Assembly (NCBI GenBank): GCA_023212695.1
Contig: JALCCG010000161.1
Location: 1,494-49,721 of the forward strand
Length of the DNA stretch: 48,228 nucleotides
Direction: 5' to 3'
Origin: Sporisorium sorghi
Lineage: Eukaryota > Basidiomycota > Ustilaginomycetes > Ustilaginales > Ustilaginaceae
In this document: in pieces, positions 37,146-47,411 of the stretch
Numbering within the stretch: the first letter of the stretch is position 1
How the letters are laid out: the number at the start of each line of letters is the position of its first letter
The notes under the pieces: model-generated
The model's database searches: none
Told to the model about the DNA's origin: nothing
The model's input: the letters and a program-made list of their open reading frames with translations, nothing else
Translations under genes and position numbers: made by a program

Positions 37146-38528
37146 ATGGCGACGTACGTGAGCCAGCGCCGTGGACGCGACGTGCCTGCTGTTGCCGCGT
37201 GGCGCCGCGCAAGAGACGCCGAGGCCGAATCTTCGAACACACAAGCTTCGCGAGCAGATGATGGCGAGGAAGACGCTTCCTCGCAGGATGACAGCGATCA
37301 CGACTCTATGACCACCATGGCATCGTACAGCAAGATTAACGTCACGGACATGGCGCGCAAGCAGGCTGACCAGGTGGGCCAAGCCGAAATCAAAAAGAAG
37401 GGCGCCGAGCTTGCCAGGTACGCTCTCGCCTGCGAGTATCAACGCGCCCTCATCCGCAAAGACGACATCCGCTCCAAGGTGCTCGACGACGAGACCAGTC
37501 GCAGCTTCGCGCCTGTCTTCAATGCCGCTCAAAAGATGCTCCACAACACATTCGGTCTACACATGGTCGAGGTGCGTGCAAAGGGTGCCGACAACGCCGA
37601 GCTCGCCAAACAGGCGCAAGAAGTGCTTCGAGCCGCAGCCTCTTCCGCCAATGGACTCCGTCCTCGTGGACAGCAACCAGCCACCGAAGACTCTTCCGCT
37701 GCGGATGGAGGTCCGGGAACCAACATGTGGGTGCTGCGTTCGGCCCTGTCACCTGCTCTGATCAAGCAGCTTGTCGACACGGATCAAGAGCTCAGCCGTG
37801 CTTATGAGCAGACGAGCTCGAACAGTCGCTCTTCGTCCTCTACGCAACGAAGGCGCCAGGCTCCAAGCGAAAGCAAGGCGGCCATTGACTGGAACCGTGC
37901 GGATCATCAGGATGGCGAGATGGGTCTCTTGTACATCATTCTTGCCCTCATCCTCGTCAATGGACGCACCATCACCGACGCCACGCTGCACATGTATCTG
38001 CGACGCATCCACCTGCAACCGCACACACGGCTTCCAGCTGCTTTGCGCGGCACCGGCCCAGCACACGGCTCCGGATCGTCAGGCTCACAAAGCACACAGA
38101 CACAGGCGAGGGCGCGTGCGGTCCAAGGCACTTTGGAAGGCTTTCTCAGCGCCATGGTCAAGCAGCAGTATCTCGAGAAGCAGCGCTCCGACGTCGGACT
38201 CGACTTTGTCGATGCAGCCGTCAACCAGCAACAGACACAGGGCAGAAGGCGAGGACGCACAAGCGCAGCTGGCAGCCGAGCCGACGACGAGACCACCGTG
38301 TGGGAGTGGCGATGGGGCAGCCGCGCCGAGACCGAAGTAGGCGAGAAGCGCATCGCAGAGCTCATCTCGCTCCTCTTCACCGACCCTTCGGCAACGCAGG
38401 ATGGTGCGCAAGCTGGCGAAGAGGAAGACGAAGAGACCCAAGCCATCGACCGCGACCGACTGGCCAAACGACGCAAGATGCTGCTCACCAACATTGCGTC
38501 CGTCGCTGGCTCGCAGCTGGTTGGCTGA
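37146..38528 (+). CDS. NSE3: SMC5/6 complex subunit NSE3 (MAGE domain)
   Basis: A 460-residue single-exon protein. After an acidic Ser/Asp-rich N-terminus comes the MAGE homology domain: ARYALACEYQRALIRKDDI, then a short insert and FAPVFNAAQKMLHNTFGLHMVEV at about residues 92-143, the first winged helix of the family. A second block, GEMGLLYIILALILVNGRTI with TLHMYLRRI near residues 257-285, matches the second winged helix, followed by GTLEGFLSAMVKQQYLEKQR and a WEWRWGSRAE strand. NSE3 pairs with NSE1 and NSE4, bridging the SMC5/6 heads and binding DNA during repair. Low-complexity inserts (Ser/Gln-rich) separate the blocks. Fungal MAGE proteins are usually single-copy, and this fits NSE3 rather than another protein. 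Confidence 0.87.
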   Translation: MATYVSQRRGRDVPAVAAWRRARDAEAESSNTQASRADDGEEDASSQDDSDHDSMTTMASYSKINVTDMARKQADQVGQAEIKKKGAELARYALACEYQRALIRKDDIRSKVLDDETSRSFAPVFNAAQKMLHNTFGLHMVEVRAKGADNAELAKQAQEVLRAAASSANGLRPRGQQPATEDSSAADGGPGTNMWVLRSALSPALIKQLVDTDQELSRAYEQTSSNSRSSSSTQRRRQAPSESKAAIDWNRADHQDGEMGLLYIILALILVNGRTITDATLHMYLRRIHLQPHTRLPAALRGTGPAHGSGSSGSQSTQTQARARAVQGTLEGFLSAMVKQQYLEKQRSDVGLDFVDAAVNQQQTQGRRRGRTSAAGSRADDETTVWEWRWGSRAETEVGEKRIAELISLLFTDPSATQDGAQAGEEEDEETQAIDRDRLAKRRKMLLTNIASVAGSQLVG

Positions 38529-39475
38529 GCAGATCCAATCAGTTATGTGTAGCGCTGTGATCGACTCTGTACTCTACTCGAATCAGTCAATGATACCACT
38601 GCAACACTGTGTGGGCGAACCAGCGCCATTGTTAGATTTGCAGCTCATACGGCTGTTACGACGCCCGGAAATGGGCCTTTTTCCGCACCTGATCAGGTCC
38701 CACCAGAAGCGTGCCGCTCTGTGCATGCTGTGCGTTGATTGGACGCAGGCGACGCGCACAGGCACTGATACAGACAGCAGAGCTGCAGGACCAAGCAGAT
38801 GCGTTCCCACCTCGCAGCATGGTGGGAAATCACACGGCATGCGTGGCTCGTCACCACACTCAAGGTTAAGCGTCGTGACAGGCACCGACAGTCAAGGTTC
38901 AACGTCGTCTTTTCGAGTCAGAGAGCAAGTCAGAGAGAGAAAGAGACGTTGCCGGTTGCACACGCGAAGAGAGCCGAATTGGAAGAATGGAAGAATGGCC
39001 CCGATCCACCCCGCCTCTTTTGCATTCCGACAGATAAGTTAGAATGCGTGCGAAGAGCGTACAGAGAGAGAGAGCGTGGAAGAAGAGAGAGAGCTTCTTC
39101 CGCTGTCTCTGTCTTTTCTCGTTTCGAGATTTTGTGCTCAGGTCAAGAACAAGCCAAAGCCAAGCCAAAGCCAAGCCAAAGCTGAGACGGTCAAGTGACG
39201 GCTTCTTGGGCCACGGGCCGAGCGTGTGTGTGTCGTGCTACTCTTTCGCTTTTGGACTCTCCCAACGTGGACCCTGCTTTCTTCTTTCTCCTTCTCTCCT
39301 TCTCTGTTCCTCCTCCTTCTTCTTCTCGTTCAACAACAAAATCGCTGTCCATCGATACAGACTTCAACAACACACACGAGCAACAGCTCCACCGAGCATC
39401 CTCTCTCTTTCGCCATCGTCACCATCCAGCCTCTTTACGTCCCACTCGGCAAGAGCTCAGCGCTTCGACGACCGC
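38529..39475. other. Intergenic and long leader with short repeats
   Basis: 947 bp between NSE3 and the LRR-CCCH gene. It contains an imperfect 18-bp direct repeat (near 38858 and 38893, core TCAAGGTT), GAGA-rich stretches near 39060-39095, the 11-bp repeat at 39151-39182 and a C/T-rich leader from about 39270. No coding frame is supported. Confidence 0.5.
39151..39182 (+). repeat. 11-bp tandem repeat, about 3 units
   Basis: Three adjacent units of AAGCCAAAGCC, the third ending AAGCT. Probably within the promoter or leader of the LRR-CCCH gene. Confidence 0.85.
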
Positions 39476-42400
39476 ATGTCAGCAGCGGTGCGCGCTGCCT
39501 TGGCCGCCAAACGGGCCGAGCATCGCTCCCGCTCCGCCTCGCCTACCAAGCTCAGCCCCTCACTCCCCAACGGCGGCGCCGACAATGAGCTGCCTCACTT
39601 TGGTCGTGACCTCGATGCGTCCATAGCCAGCCCTTTCGGCTCTCCAAAGCCTGCGGCCAGATCGCTCAGAGCTGCCGATGCCGACCGCAGCTCCGCCTCG
39701 CCAGCGCCAGAGATGGACTTGAACCAAAAGTCAGAGGAGGATGTCGTCCGTCTCAGCATACAGACTGGTGGGTACTATTGCCGTCATGGCGGGTCGATCT
39801 GCAGCAGTCCTCCGTCTTGGCACGGAGCTTGAGCTGCAAACATGCCACTGACCTGCATCTCTCTCCTATCCTGCCGCTCTTGACTTTTCCTTTCCCTCGG
39901 TCGTCTATCAGGCAAAGCAAATCTATCTGCACGCTCACCCTCGCTGCGGGAGGTGCCTGCATTGCTCCTCTCGCTCGTCGCTGACGAAACTCCGTCATGG
40001 TTCCTCCAAATCCCAGAAGACGATCGACAGCCTTGGTACATGCGCGAAGAACTCCATACGCTGCAACTGAGCAACAACGAGCTGCAGTCCATCCCCGACA
40101 AGCTCGCCGAGTTCCGCGGCCTCAAGCGTCTCGAGCTCCACCGCAACAACCTCACCGTTCTTCCCTCTGCCCTCTTCCAGCTCTCGGCCCTCACCAACCT
40201 GACCCTCGCTAGGAATGGTTTTACAGCTTTTCCGCACTGTCTGTTGGCTCTCGACAACCTCGTGACGCTTAATTTGTCGCACAACAAGATCCAGACGCTT
40301 TGGAGCGATGGCGATGTCGCTTCGGCGCGGTCGCAGCGTCAGGCGTGGGATAAGGAGAATGATGTGCAGGAGAACGGCGTCTGGGCTGGCCTGTCGCCTT
40401 CTAAGAAGGATCGTAAGCCGCTCGCTGCTGGTTTGGATGCGGAGCAGAGTGTTCCTATGCGTTCGTTGCGGAGTCTCGATCTCAGCTACAATCGCATCTC
40501 GAACGCTGTCTTGGGGGTTCCGGATCTGGCGGTTCGGCGCAGCAAGTCTGTCGAGGGCAATGCACGGGAGACGAGCGTGGTGCGTCTGCCCACTGGTCTT
40601 CGTACGCTCAATTTAGGACACAACAACATTCGTGGCCCTGTCTCTGTCGAGCTCTTCAAGGACCTTGCATTGCTCGAGGATCTCGGTCTGCAGGGATGCG
40701 GTGTTGGCGACGACGTCTTTGCAGCTGACGGTGCCAGTGAAACAGCTAAGCAGGCACTGCCCAGCCTCTCTGTCCTCGACTTGTCCGGCTGCGAGCTCGA
40801 CGATCTCAGCAGGGTCGAGGCTCTCTTTGGGTCTCCTCGCATTCGATCCTTTGATCAGGCGATGGGTAATGTCGATGCTGCGCCTTCCACTCAAGAGCAC
40901 GTTGGACCTTCCAAGGGCTTGCCAGCGCGCCATCTTGTTCGCGTGCTCAACCGCCCCACGTCTGCAGATGTTGGCAAGATGGAGGACCGCTGCAATGCCA
41001 AAGTTCTGTGCTTGCTTTTGGAGGGGAATCCGCTCAGGGAGGAGGCTTTCCGACAGAAGCGCGGCGGTCGCTCGGCGTCGCCGGTGAAGGGCAAGAGTGC
41101 GAGCCCGGCTACTTTGGGCACGAGTGCAAGCAAGACCGCCTCGACTGCGTCAACTCCGGGTCCAGCTGTGGACGCTCCAGTGACTGCAAAGACGATGGCA
41201 GCTGCATCATCCGTTGCTGCAGGCGCGTCGCAGCTCCCGCCCAAGCCACAGATTGTCAAGGAGGACTGGGAGATCTTGGCCGAGTCCGGTCTCAATACCG
41301 AGTTGGGTCGACGGAAGCTTCGCATCGAGCAGGCGAGAAGGGAGCAGGAGGCTTCTGCTGCTGCTGCTGCTGCTGCCGCCGCCGCCGCATCCACCGCAAA
41401 GGAGACAGACGGCTCCGGCGGTGAAGACGCCCAGACACGAGGACGAAAAGCACGCGGAGCAGACGACGCAGCATCCTCTGACCCCGACGGCGCCGGATCC
41501 GGTGCAGAGTCTCGAGAGCGCGCCACCTCGCACAACCGCGGCGAGTCGATCGACGATAAGGACACGGGCAGCGCGCTCGCCAACGCCAAGCTGAGCTCCA
41601 AGAAGAAGGAAGCGCTCGGTCAAGTGCCCTGCAAGTTTTTTCGGAGTAATGGGTGTTCGGCCGGCGCATCCTGTCCGTTCGCCCACACTCTTCCGGGAGA
41701 CGGTGGGCAAAAGTCCGTTTGCCAGTGGTTCTTGAAGGGCAATTGTCGGTTTGGGCATAAGTGTGCTCTGGCGCATGTGTTGCCGGGACAGCCGATGAGT
41801 ATGGATCGCAAGAATAAGAGGGCTGCGCAGCATGGGCAGGCGGTGCCGCTGGGTGGGCAGGGGGGGCAGCAGCAGCAGGGGCAGCAGGTGGGGGTTGGTG
41901 GTGTGAAGGCGGGTCAGGTGCAAAGGCAGGTGTCGGCGCAGCAGGTGCAGCAGCAGCCGCAGCAGGGTACGCCGACGAGGGGCGAGCTGGTGCCGAGTCA
42001 GGCGGCGTCGCAGATCTCGGCGCAGATGAGGAACCGCAAGACGTCGTTTACGACGCGGGATCATGATCTGCCGTTTGGCCTGCCGGATGATATGCAGGCG
42101 ACTGCGCCTGTTGCTGCGGCTGATGCGGCTCGGGCTGGGTTCGAGGGTATTGGACAGGATGCGTTGTCGACGTCGTTTGCGGGGAGTACGTCGTTCCGGC
42201 GACCGAGTACGCTGTCGCAGAGCCTGAGTGCTTCGTTGGCGGCGCAGTCGTTGGGGGGTATGGACTCGGCGGCGGCGGCGGCGGCGGCGGCGTTTGGGAC
42301 GTCTGCTTCGCGAGCGTTTGGTACGAGTCCGTTCAGCCATCCGAGTGGGCATGCGTTGTTCTTCAGTGGCAGCCAGGATTCCGAGGGTGGAGCTGGGCCG

Positions 42401-43492
42401 TTTGCGCGCAGCAATCGTGATGTGTTCGGAGCGCGCAGTATGGGGCGTATGGACGAGGCGGCTAAGCTGTGGGCTGGCAGTGGTAAGGTGGAGGAGGAGA
42501 TGGAGGATGCGGAGGACTTTTTGCCCTCGAGTCTGTCGGATTTGCTGACGCCGGCGGAGCTGGAGCGCAGGAGGCGGAGTCATCGGCTGTCGAGCTCGTT
42601 TGCGGGTAACGATGAGCGGGTTACCGTGGCGCAGAGTATGCCGTCCCAGGCCGGGATGGCGTTTGGAAGGTCGGCGATTGGTGCGGAACGGGCTAAGGCG
42701 AGTGGGTTGTCGACTGGGTTTGCGGAGCATAAGCAGCAGGCGGCGGTGGGTGGCGAGGCGTTCAGTCCGTTTGCGGGTGCGGGGAGGAGGCCGAGCGGGT
42801 TGGACGGCATTGCGTTCCGCGAGAGCACGGCGGTGTTGTCGACTTCGGCGAGTCGTGCGGCTGCGCACCATGCGCCGGGGCAGAGTTTGCCGCAGGGGTT
42901 GGCGGCGGGGTTGAGTCGGTTGCATTTGAGGACGGGAAGGGCTGGGGAGGTTGGTGGGGGGTTGGGGGGGTTCGCGGCGGTTGGGGGAGGGGTGGATGGG
43001 TTCGTGCCGCAGCAGCAGCAGGTTGCGGGGAGTGGTGGTGGAGGGCTAAGGGTGCCCGGTAGCTTGGAGGAGTACGGTTTGGGCCCGACGGCGCCTTCGT
43101 CGGTGTTGGCGCACCGCAGCCCGCTGGGCTTTGCTATGGGCAGTGCTGGTGGTGGTGGTGGGAGGTTGAGTGGATCCTTCGCAGAGCGTCAGCTGGGCAA
43201 TGGCACGTTCGGCTCGCCTGGGAGTGCTGCAGGGGGGTCGCCATTCTCGCCCCCGCTGTCGGCGATCGGCTCGCACCGTACGGGTGCGGGTGAAGGTGGC
43301 ATCGCGATACCCGAGAGCGGACGGCATGCGTCGGTGACGAGTGGAGCAGCGGCGGCAGCGAGACCGTACGCGCAGCACCCGGCAACGCACAGGTTGAGAG
43401 CGGGCAGCTCGGCCGCGCCTGGCTCGCCGTTGACGTTGCCAGTGGTGACGGCCGAGGAGGATGAAGAGGAGGCGATTTTCGAGTTGGAGTAG
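39476..43492 (+). CDS. Leucine-rich repeat protein with tandem CCCH zinc fingers
   Basis: Two exons, 39476-39767 and 39912-43492, joined through a split Gly codon over a 144-nt intron (GTGGGT donor, ATCAG acceptor), giving 1290 residues. Order of parts: Ser/Ala-rich N-terminus; leucine-rich repeats from about residue 147 (LHTLQLSNNELQSIPDKL, LKRLELHRNNLTVLP, LTNLTLARNGFTAFP, LVTLNLSHNKIQTL), with more near 270-420; an alanine run; two adjacent C-x7-C-x5-C-x3-H zinc fingers at about 672-720; then 570 residues of Gln/Gly/Ala/Ser-rich sequence. The finger type is that of fungal RNA-binding CCCH proteins such as Cps3/Lee1. A role in mRNA control is inferred from the fingers; the LRR part would bind protein partners. 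The last residues, EEAIFELE, recur in degenerate copies downstream. Confidence 0.87.
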
Positions 43493-43998
43493 AGAGGGAG
43501 AGGGTAAAAAAAAAGGCATCCGTAGAGGATTCTGCAATTCAAAAAGTGCTGTGATAGCAGCGTAGGTTTGGGTAGAGGTTGTTGTGTGTGCGTGTGTGTG
43601 TGGTGAGGAGCAGGAGGAGCAGGAGGAGCACGCGAACTTTGAGCTGGAACCCTTTCGTGTGAGTGCTCCGTAGAGGATGCCATCAACACAAAAGCTGTCA
43701 TCACAGCGCCGGTTCTGCACTATCATCCTCGACCGTCAGACTGTTCGTGGTAACGGAGGAGCAGGCGGAGGCAAAACTTGAGCTTGAGCGAGGTGTTGTG
43801 AGTGCTGCGTAGAGGATCCAATCAACCACAAGTGCTGCTCTCACAGCGGCACCGAGTCAGGAACATCAGAAGGGATCTCCATTGGGTCGGGCGCTGAGGC
43901 CAAGAGGGCGAGGAGGAGGCGGTGCTTTCAGCTCGATTAGAGGGGGAAAAAAGTTCTTCGTAGAGGATACGATTTTAGAGCCGTCATAACAGTAGCGG
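43452..43998 (+). repeat. Four degenerate tandem copies of the gene's 3' end
   Basis: A unit of roughly 140-150 bp is repeated. Each contains a GAGGAG-rich stretch with a GAGCTGGAG-like end, then the invariant CGTAGAGGAT, then a block ending in GCTGTCATCACAGCG or close variants. CGTAGAGGAT occurs at 43521, 43669, 43808 and 43959, spacings 148, 139 and 151. The first unit overlaps the last codons and stop of the LRR-CCCH gene; units 2-4 lie downstream and still read as C-terminal-like codons (such as EEHANFELEP) closed by the same TAG of CGTAGAGG. Units 2 and 3 are most alike. Confidence 0.85.
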
Positions 43999-44460
43999 CG
44001 TGGGAGCCTTAGGGTTAGAGTCACATTGACGCTCATCATGCTGGCTAGAGTTGTTCAAACCGTCTGGCTGAGTGACTGTGCTCACTCACTGTACAAGCGT
44101 TCGATGATGGAGCGCTGCTGGGGCGGGCACGCATGGCAAATGTCGGTGTGGTTTGGGATGGTTTGCATTGCAAGAGCAGGTGCAGGTGCAGGATGTCTTT
44201 CTGATCTGACGTCGTGTACTCCGCACGCTCGCAGGAGAGGGAGCGACAAGAGGTGAGACTTGATTTGGCTGCTTCGCCTAAGGCGACCCTTGGGGCGGGA
44301 CGAGAGGCTTTGCACAGAGGTTGTTCTCATCTTCGTGAAGGGAGTTTAGTGATGACCAGGCTGGGTAGAAAGCACAAACCTGCGCCTTGCTCATTTGGGC
44401 TCGTACCGGTCTTGGTACGTCGGTGCTGCGAACTTTGCATTGCTCGTGTGCGCGGCATGT
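43999..44460. other. Intergenic after the tandem array
   Basis: No coding frame seen. It contains a TTAGGGTTAG telomere-like decamer at about 44009-44018 and a 13-nt palindrome TCGCCTAAGGCGA near 44275, both of unclear meaning. Confidence 0.45.
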
Positions 44461-45411
44461 TCACCTTCTACTAGCCTGGATAGCATCCCGCAACTCCTGG
44501 CTGATATACAAATCCTCCGCAAGCTCGTCCAACGGCGTGCTCTCGTCCACGTTAAACTTCTTGATCTGCTCCAGCGTGAACCCCTTTTGACGCAAATACA
44601 GCTCATCCACCAGGAACTGACCCGTAAACATCTCCGCCTTTTCCTCGACCACCCTCGCCGCGGCTTCTGCTACGATCGAGGGGTTGCGCCAGCGTCGCTC
44701 CTGCACCGCCGCGTCCTTGCTGACGATCTTCATCGCGGACGTAGCAATAAGCGTGTAGGGCCAGAGCGAGTTGACGCCCACTTTACCGTACGTCTCGGCA
44801 GCCAGACCGAGGGTGTGCAAGCTCATGCCGAACTTGGCGATCGTATACGCCGATGCGGTCTGCGCATACTGGTCCGGAAAAATCGGCGGCCCGCCCCTCC
44901 CAACCCCCGGCGCACTCGACAGCGTATTAAACCCCAGCGGCGGCGACAGCGTCAGCACATGCGCATTACCCGCCCGCAGCAGATGCGGCAGCGCAAACCG
45001 ACTCACCAACCACGTCCCCCGCGCATTGATGCCGCTCATCAAATCATAGCTCTTCACACTCGCCTGTGCCGTTGGCGCCATGCTGATCGCAGACGCGTTG
45101 TTCACCACGATATCCAGCCCGCCGAAACGCGCGGCTGCGGCATCCACCGCAGTTTCGACCGCAGAAGCGTCCCGAATGTCCAGCTGCACCGGGTGCGCCA
45201 CAGCGTTGCTGCCAGCGAGCTGGGCGGCAGCGGAGATCTCGTCGCACGCCGTGTAGATCGTTCCGGGGAGCTTGGCGTGCGGGGTGGCTGTTTTGGCAGC
45301 GATCACGACGTTGGCCCCGCGCGAAGCTAACGCCCGCCCGATCTCGAGCCCGATCCCGCGCGAACCGCCCGTGATGAACGCCGTGCGCCCGGCGAGGGTT
45401 AGGTTTGTCAT
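44461..45411 (-). CDS. Short-chain dehydrogenase/reductase (HSDL2-like)
   Basis: A 316-residue single-exon SDR starting with ATG at 45411; the open frame upstream is Pro/Ser-rich leader. The classical SDR pattern is present: cofactor loop TGGSRGIG at residues 14-21, LDIVVNNAS with NNAS at 104-107, Ser156 in LTLSPPLGF, and the catalytic SAYTIAK with Tyr189 and Lys193. The long insert between strand 5 and the Tyr, and the motifs VGVNSLWPYTLIATSAM and GQFLVDELYLRQKG, match the HSDL2 group, whose animal members carry an extra SCP2 domain and are linked to peroxisomal or mitochondrial fatty acid metabolism. Here the SCP2 domain is absent. The C-terminus is SRR, not a canonical peroxisomal signal. 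Substrate unknown. Confidence 0.9.
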   Translation of the reverse strand: MTNLTLAGRTAFITGGSRGIGLEIGRALASRGANVVIAAKTATPHAKLPGTIYTACDEISAAAQLAGSNAVAHPVQLDIRDASAVETAVDAAAARFGGLDIVVNNASAISMAPTAQASVKSYDLMSGINARGTWLVSRFALPHLLRAGNAHVLTLSPPLGFNTLSSAPGVGRGGPPIFPDQYAQTASAYTIAKFGMSLHTLGLAAETYGKVGVNSLWPYTLIATSAMKIVSKDAAVQERRWRNPSIVAEAAARVVEEKAEMFTGQFLVDELYLRQKGFTLEQIKKFNVDESTPLDELAEDLYISQELRDAIQASRR

Positions 45412-45768
45412 TGTAGGGTGAGGAGGAGAGGTGGGGTTGGAAGGAGAGGGAGGAGGTGGTGATGGTGGTTGAATGGATGGTTTGAGTGTGGTGAGGAAGA
45501 TCAATAACCCCGCAAAAATCGGAGCGGCTTCGGCTATCAATTTTTCTATGTTGTGAGCCGCCGCGCACGTCCTTCGCTCTGAACTTGCTTGTGAATGTCC
45601 TTCCCCGCGTTTGCCTCGCTGTCTCTGCGGCTCCCACTTCGAGCTGATGGATCATCGTCTTTTCACAACATTCCGGCAGATCTTTGTGCTCGTCTGTCGG
45701 TGCGATCTCAACCGGAGAGCTGTGGACGCCAAGCAGTCATCAAGGGTAATTCGGGTATTCTTTTGCTC
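45412..45768. other. Intergenic SDR promoter / IME4 3' flank
   Basis: 357 bp, with C/T-rich leader (plus-strand G/A-rich) next to the SDR gene. Nothing else recognised. Confidence 0.5.
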
Positions 45769-47115
45769 TCAGTGGAAGCTGGTATGCGGTGCTGGTTGCG
45801 GTGGTGGTACAGCTGACTGTGGCACACCTCCGTACCCCGTGTGCATGGTGGGACCAGTGGGACCCATCGAATGAGGTGCTGCGTAGTACGGCGGCTGTTG
45901 CGCTGGTGAGTGCATTGCTCCCTGCCCCGTCCTCGCTGCACGAAACGCATTCAGGCGCTGCTGCAGAGCCGGGTCGAGCACACGGTCCGACTTGAGCTGA
46001 TTGCCCAACGTCAACCAGCCTCTCCGAACATTATGCTTGCGACCGAACAGCTCCACCTTGCGGCCTCCGGGACAGAGCCGTTCGATGATGCTGTACAGCT
46101 CGTCAGGCTTTCGCGAAGTGTCTCTGACCTCGGACACGATCACGTCGGCATTGATGCCACGGTGCACCCAGTCCGGCAGAGGCGGTGGCACGCCCGCTGC
46201 TCGGCTGCCGACGTACTGCTGCGTGGACCCTGGGATGGGTTTGCTTGCTGCTGTCTCTGAGTCGGTATCGAGCGACCGCACCTTGGCTCCCACCAAGCAG
46301 TGCTCCTTTGTGTGGTTGAGATGGTGTCCCGTGCGTCCGGTACGGATGAGGCGCTGCGTTTGGCCCACCTTGACCCAAATGAGCTCGTCGATGCGCGTGT
46401 AGCCCCAGTGTGCCAGCAGCTCTCTCCCTAACTCCATGGCTCGGCCGGTCGTCCAGAGAAAGATGAGTCCTTCGTCCTGAAGCACGGGGACAGGCATGGA
46501 ACGCATGTCGTCGTCGCTCATGGTTCCGTACGGCAGCGACATGTGGATGTCCCAGGGCGGATCGGCGAGGATGATGTCGAATTTGCCCAGCATGGAGTAA
46601 TCAAAGTCTTTGAGATCGCAGTCGATCCACTGTGCGTTTTGTTCCTGCGCTGCTGAGGATGACGCCGAGGACGAGGGACGGATCCATCTCTCAAAACCGT
46701 GCTCCTTGAGCGTCCGCGAGGGATGGATCAGACCAATCTCTCGCGATTCCTCCGAGTCAGGCTCGTAGGTGTGTCGTGGATCTGTCGTTTCAAAGTGAAA
46801 AGCCGGCTGTGGCGGGTCGGTATCGAGTTCGAAGTGCAGATACTTGCATGAGGTGGTGCGGTGGCACGTGTTGAGATAGCTGCAATGGCCGTACGACGGA
46901 TCGGTCTGCGGGTACAGTACGGGCTTAAAGTGCAGCCTCTGGCACGTTTTTGAGTTAGGGCAGTCTTGTCGGGTGAGATGCTGGCAGAACTCTTGGAAGC
47001 GGTTGTCGGTGCTCTTCATGAGCTTGGTGAGCAGACGTTGTTTGGCTGTGGGAGCGGAGAGGAATGTGGCTGTGATGGCATCCACCGCGTCTTGGTCGCT
47101 ATCAGGCAGCGTCAT
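45769..47115 (-). CDS. IME4: mRNA N6-adenosine methyltransferase catalytic subunit (METTL3/IME4)
   Basis: A 448-residue protein from the ATG at 47115, the first in an open frame that continues upstream without Met. Two CCCH fingers occur first: C-x7-C-x5-C-x3-H at about residues 44-62 and C-x5-C-x5-C-x3-H at 78-94. The MT-A70 domain follows with KFDIILADPPWDIHM (catalytic DPPW at 185-188), LPYGTMSDDDMRSMPVPVLQ, FLWTTGRAMELGREL, QRLIRTGRTGHHLNHTKEHC and the late KPDELYSIIERLCPGGRK with ELFGRKHNVR. These are nearly those of human METTL3, including the catalytic and RNA-gate residues, so activity is expected. The N-terminal region before the fingers is short compared with METTL3 or yeast Ime4 (about 580-600 residues), and may be incomplete. 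Its 5' side faces a retroelement. Confidence 0.95.
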   Translation of the reverse strand: MTLPDSDQDAVDAITATFLSAPTAKQRLLTKLMKSTDNRFQEFCQHLTRQDCPNSKTCQRLHFKPVLYPQTDPSYGHCSYLNTCHRTTSCKYLHFELDTDPPQPAFHFETTDPRHTYEPDSEESREIGLIHPSRTLKEHGFERWIRPSSSASSSAAQEQNAQWIDCDLKDFDYSMLGKFDIILADPPWDIHMSLPYGTMSDDDMRSMPVPVLQDEGLIFLWTTGRAMELGRELLAHWGYTRIDELIWVKVGQTQRLIRTGRTGHHLNHTKEHCLVGAKVRSLDTDSETAASKPIPGSTQQYVGSRAAGVPPPLPDWVHRGINADVIVSEVRDTSRKPDELYSIIERLCPGGRKVELFGRKHNVRRGWLTLGNQLKSDRVLDPALQQRLNAFRAARTGQGAMHSPAQQPPYYAAPHSMGPTGPTMHTGYGGVPQSAVPPPQPAPHTSFH

Positions 47116-47411
47116 ATCGAGCCCATCGTCCTCTGCCAAAGACGAGATAATGCCCCAAGAAAGACGTTGGTGGTTGGAAGGCAAGCAAGCAAGCTAGATG
47201 AATTGATGAGGTGTTGGTCGAAAGTCGAAAAGGACCCTTGAAGGGCAAAAAAAAAAAAAAAAAAAAACGCAATTAGTTGAAAACCGTCTCTGGGAGATGG
47301 TTGGACCCTGGAGGAGAAGGAGAAATTCAGAAAATTCAGACATGTACCTAGTCTTTTAACTATCATCAATCAACAGTACCCTTCAACTGATTAAGAGTCT
47401 GAAGCTTCAAC
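47116..47411. other. Junction region IME4 / retroelement with A21 run
   Basis: 296 bp between divergent starts. It contains an A run at 47247-47267, then a hairpin at 47283-47301 (8-bp stem with one G-U pair, 3-nt loop). No long terminal repeat edge or clear primer binding site was identified. The retroelement boundary probably lies in or near this stretch. Confidence 0.5.

Noticed and set aside
41207..42925. 572-codon minus-strand open frame
   Set aside because: Antisense to the LRR-CCCH coding region, extremely Arg-rich, no domain; a by-product of GC-rich repetitive codons.
44005..44020. TTAGGGTTAG as evidence of a telomere or chromosome end
   Set aside because: Fewer than two units, flanked by ordinary sequence and genes; a chance match.
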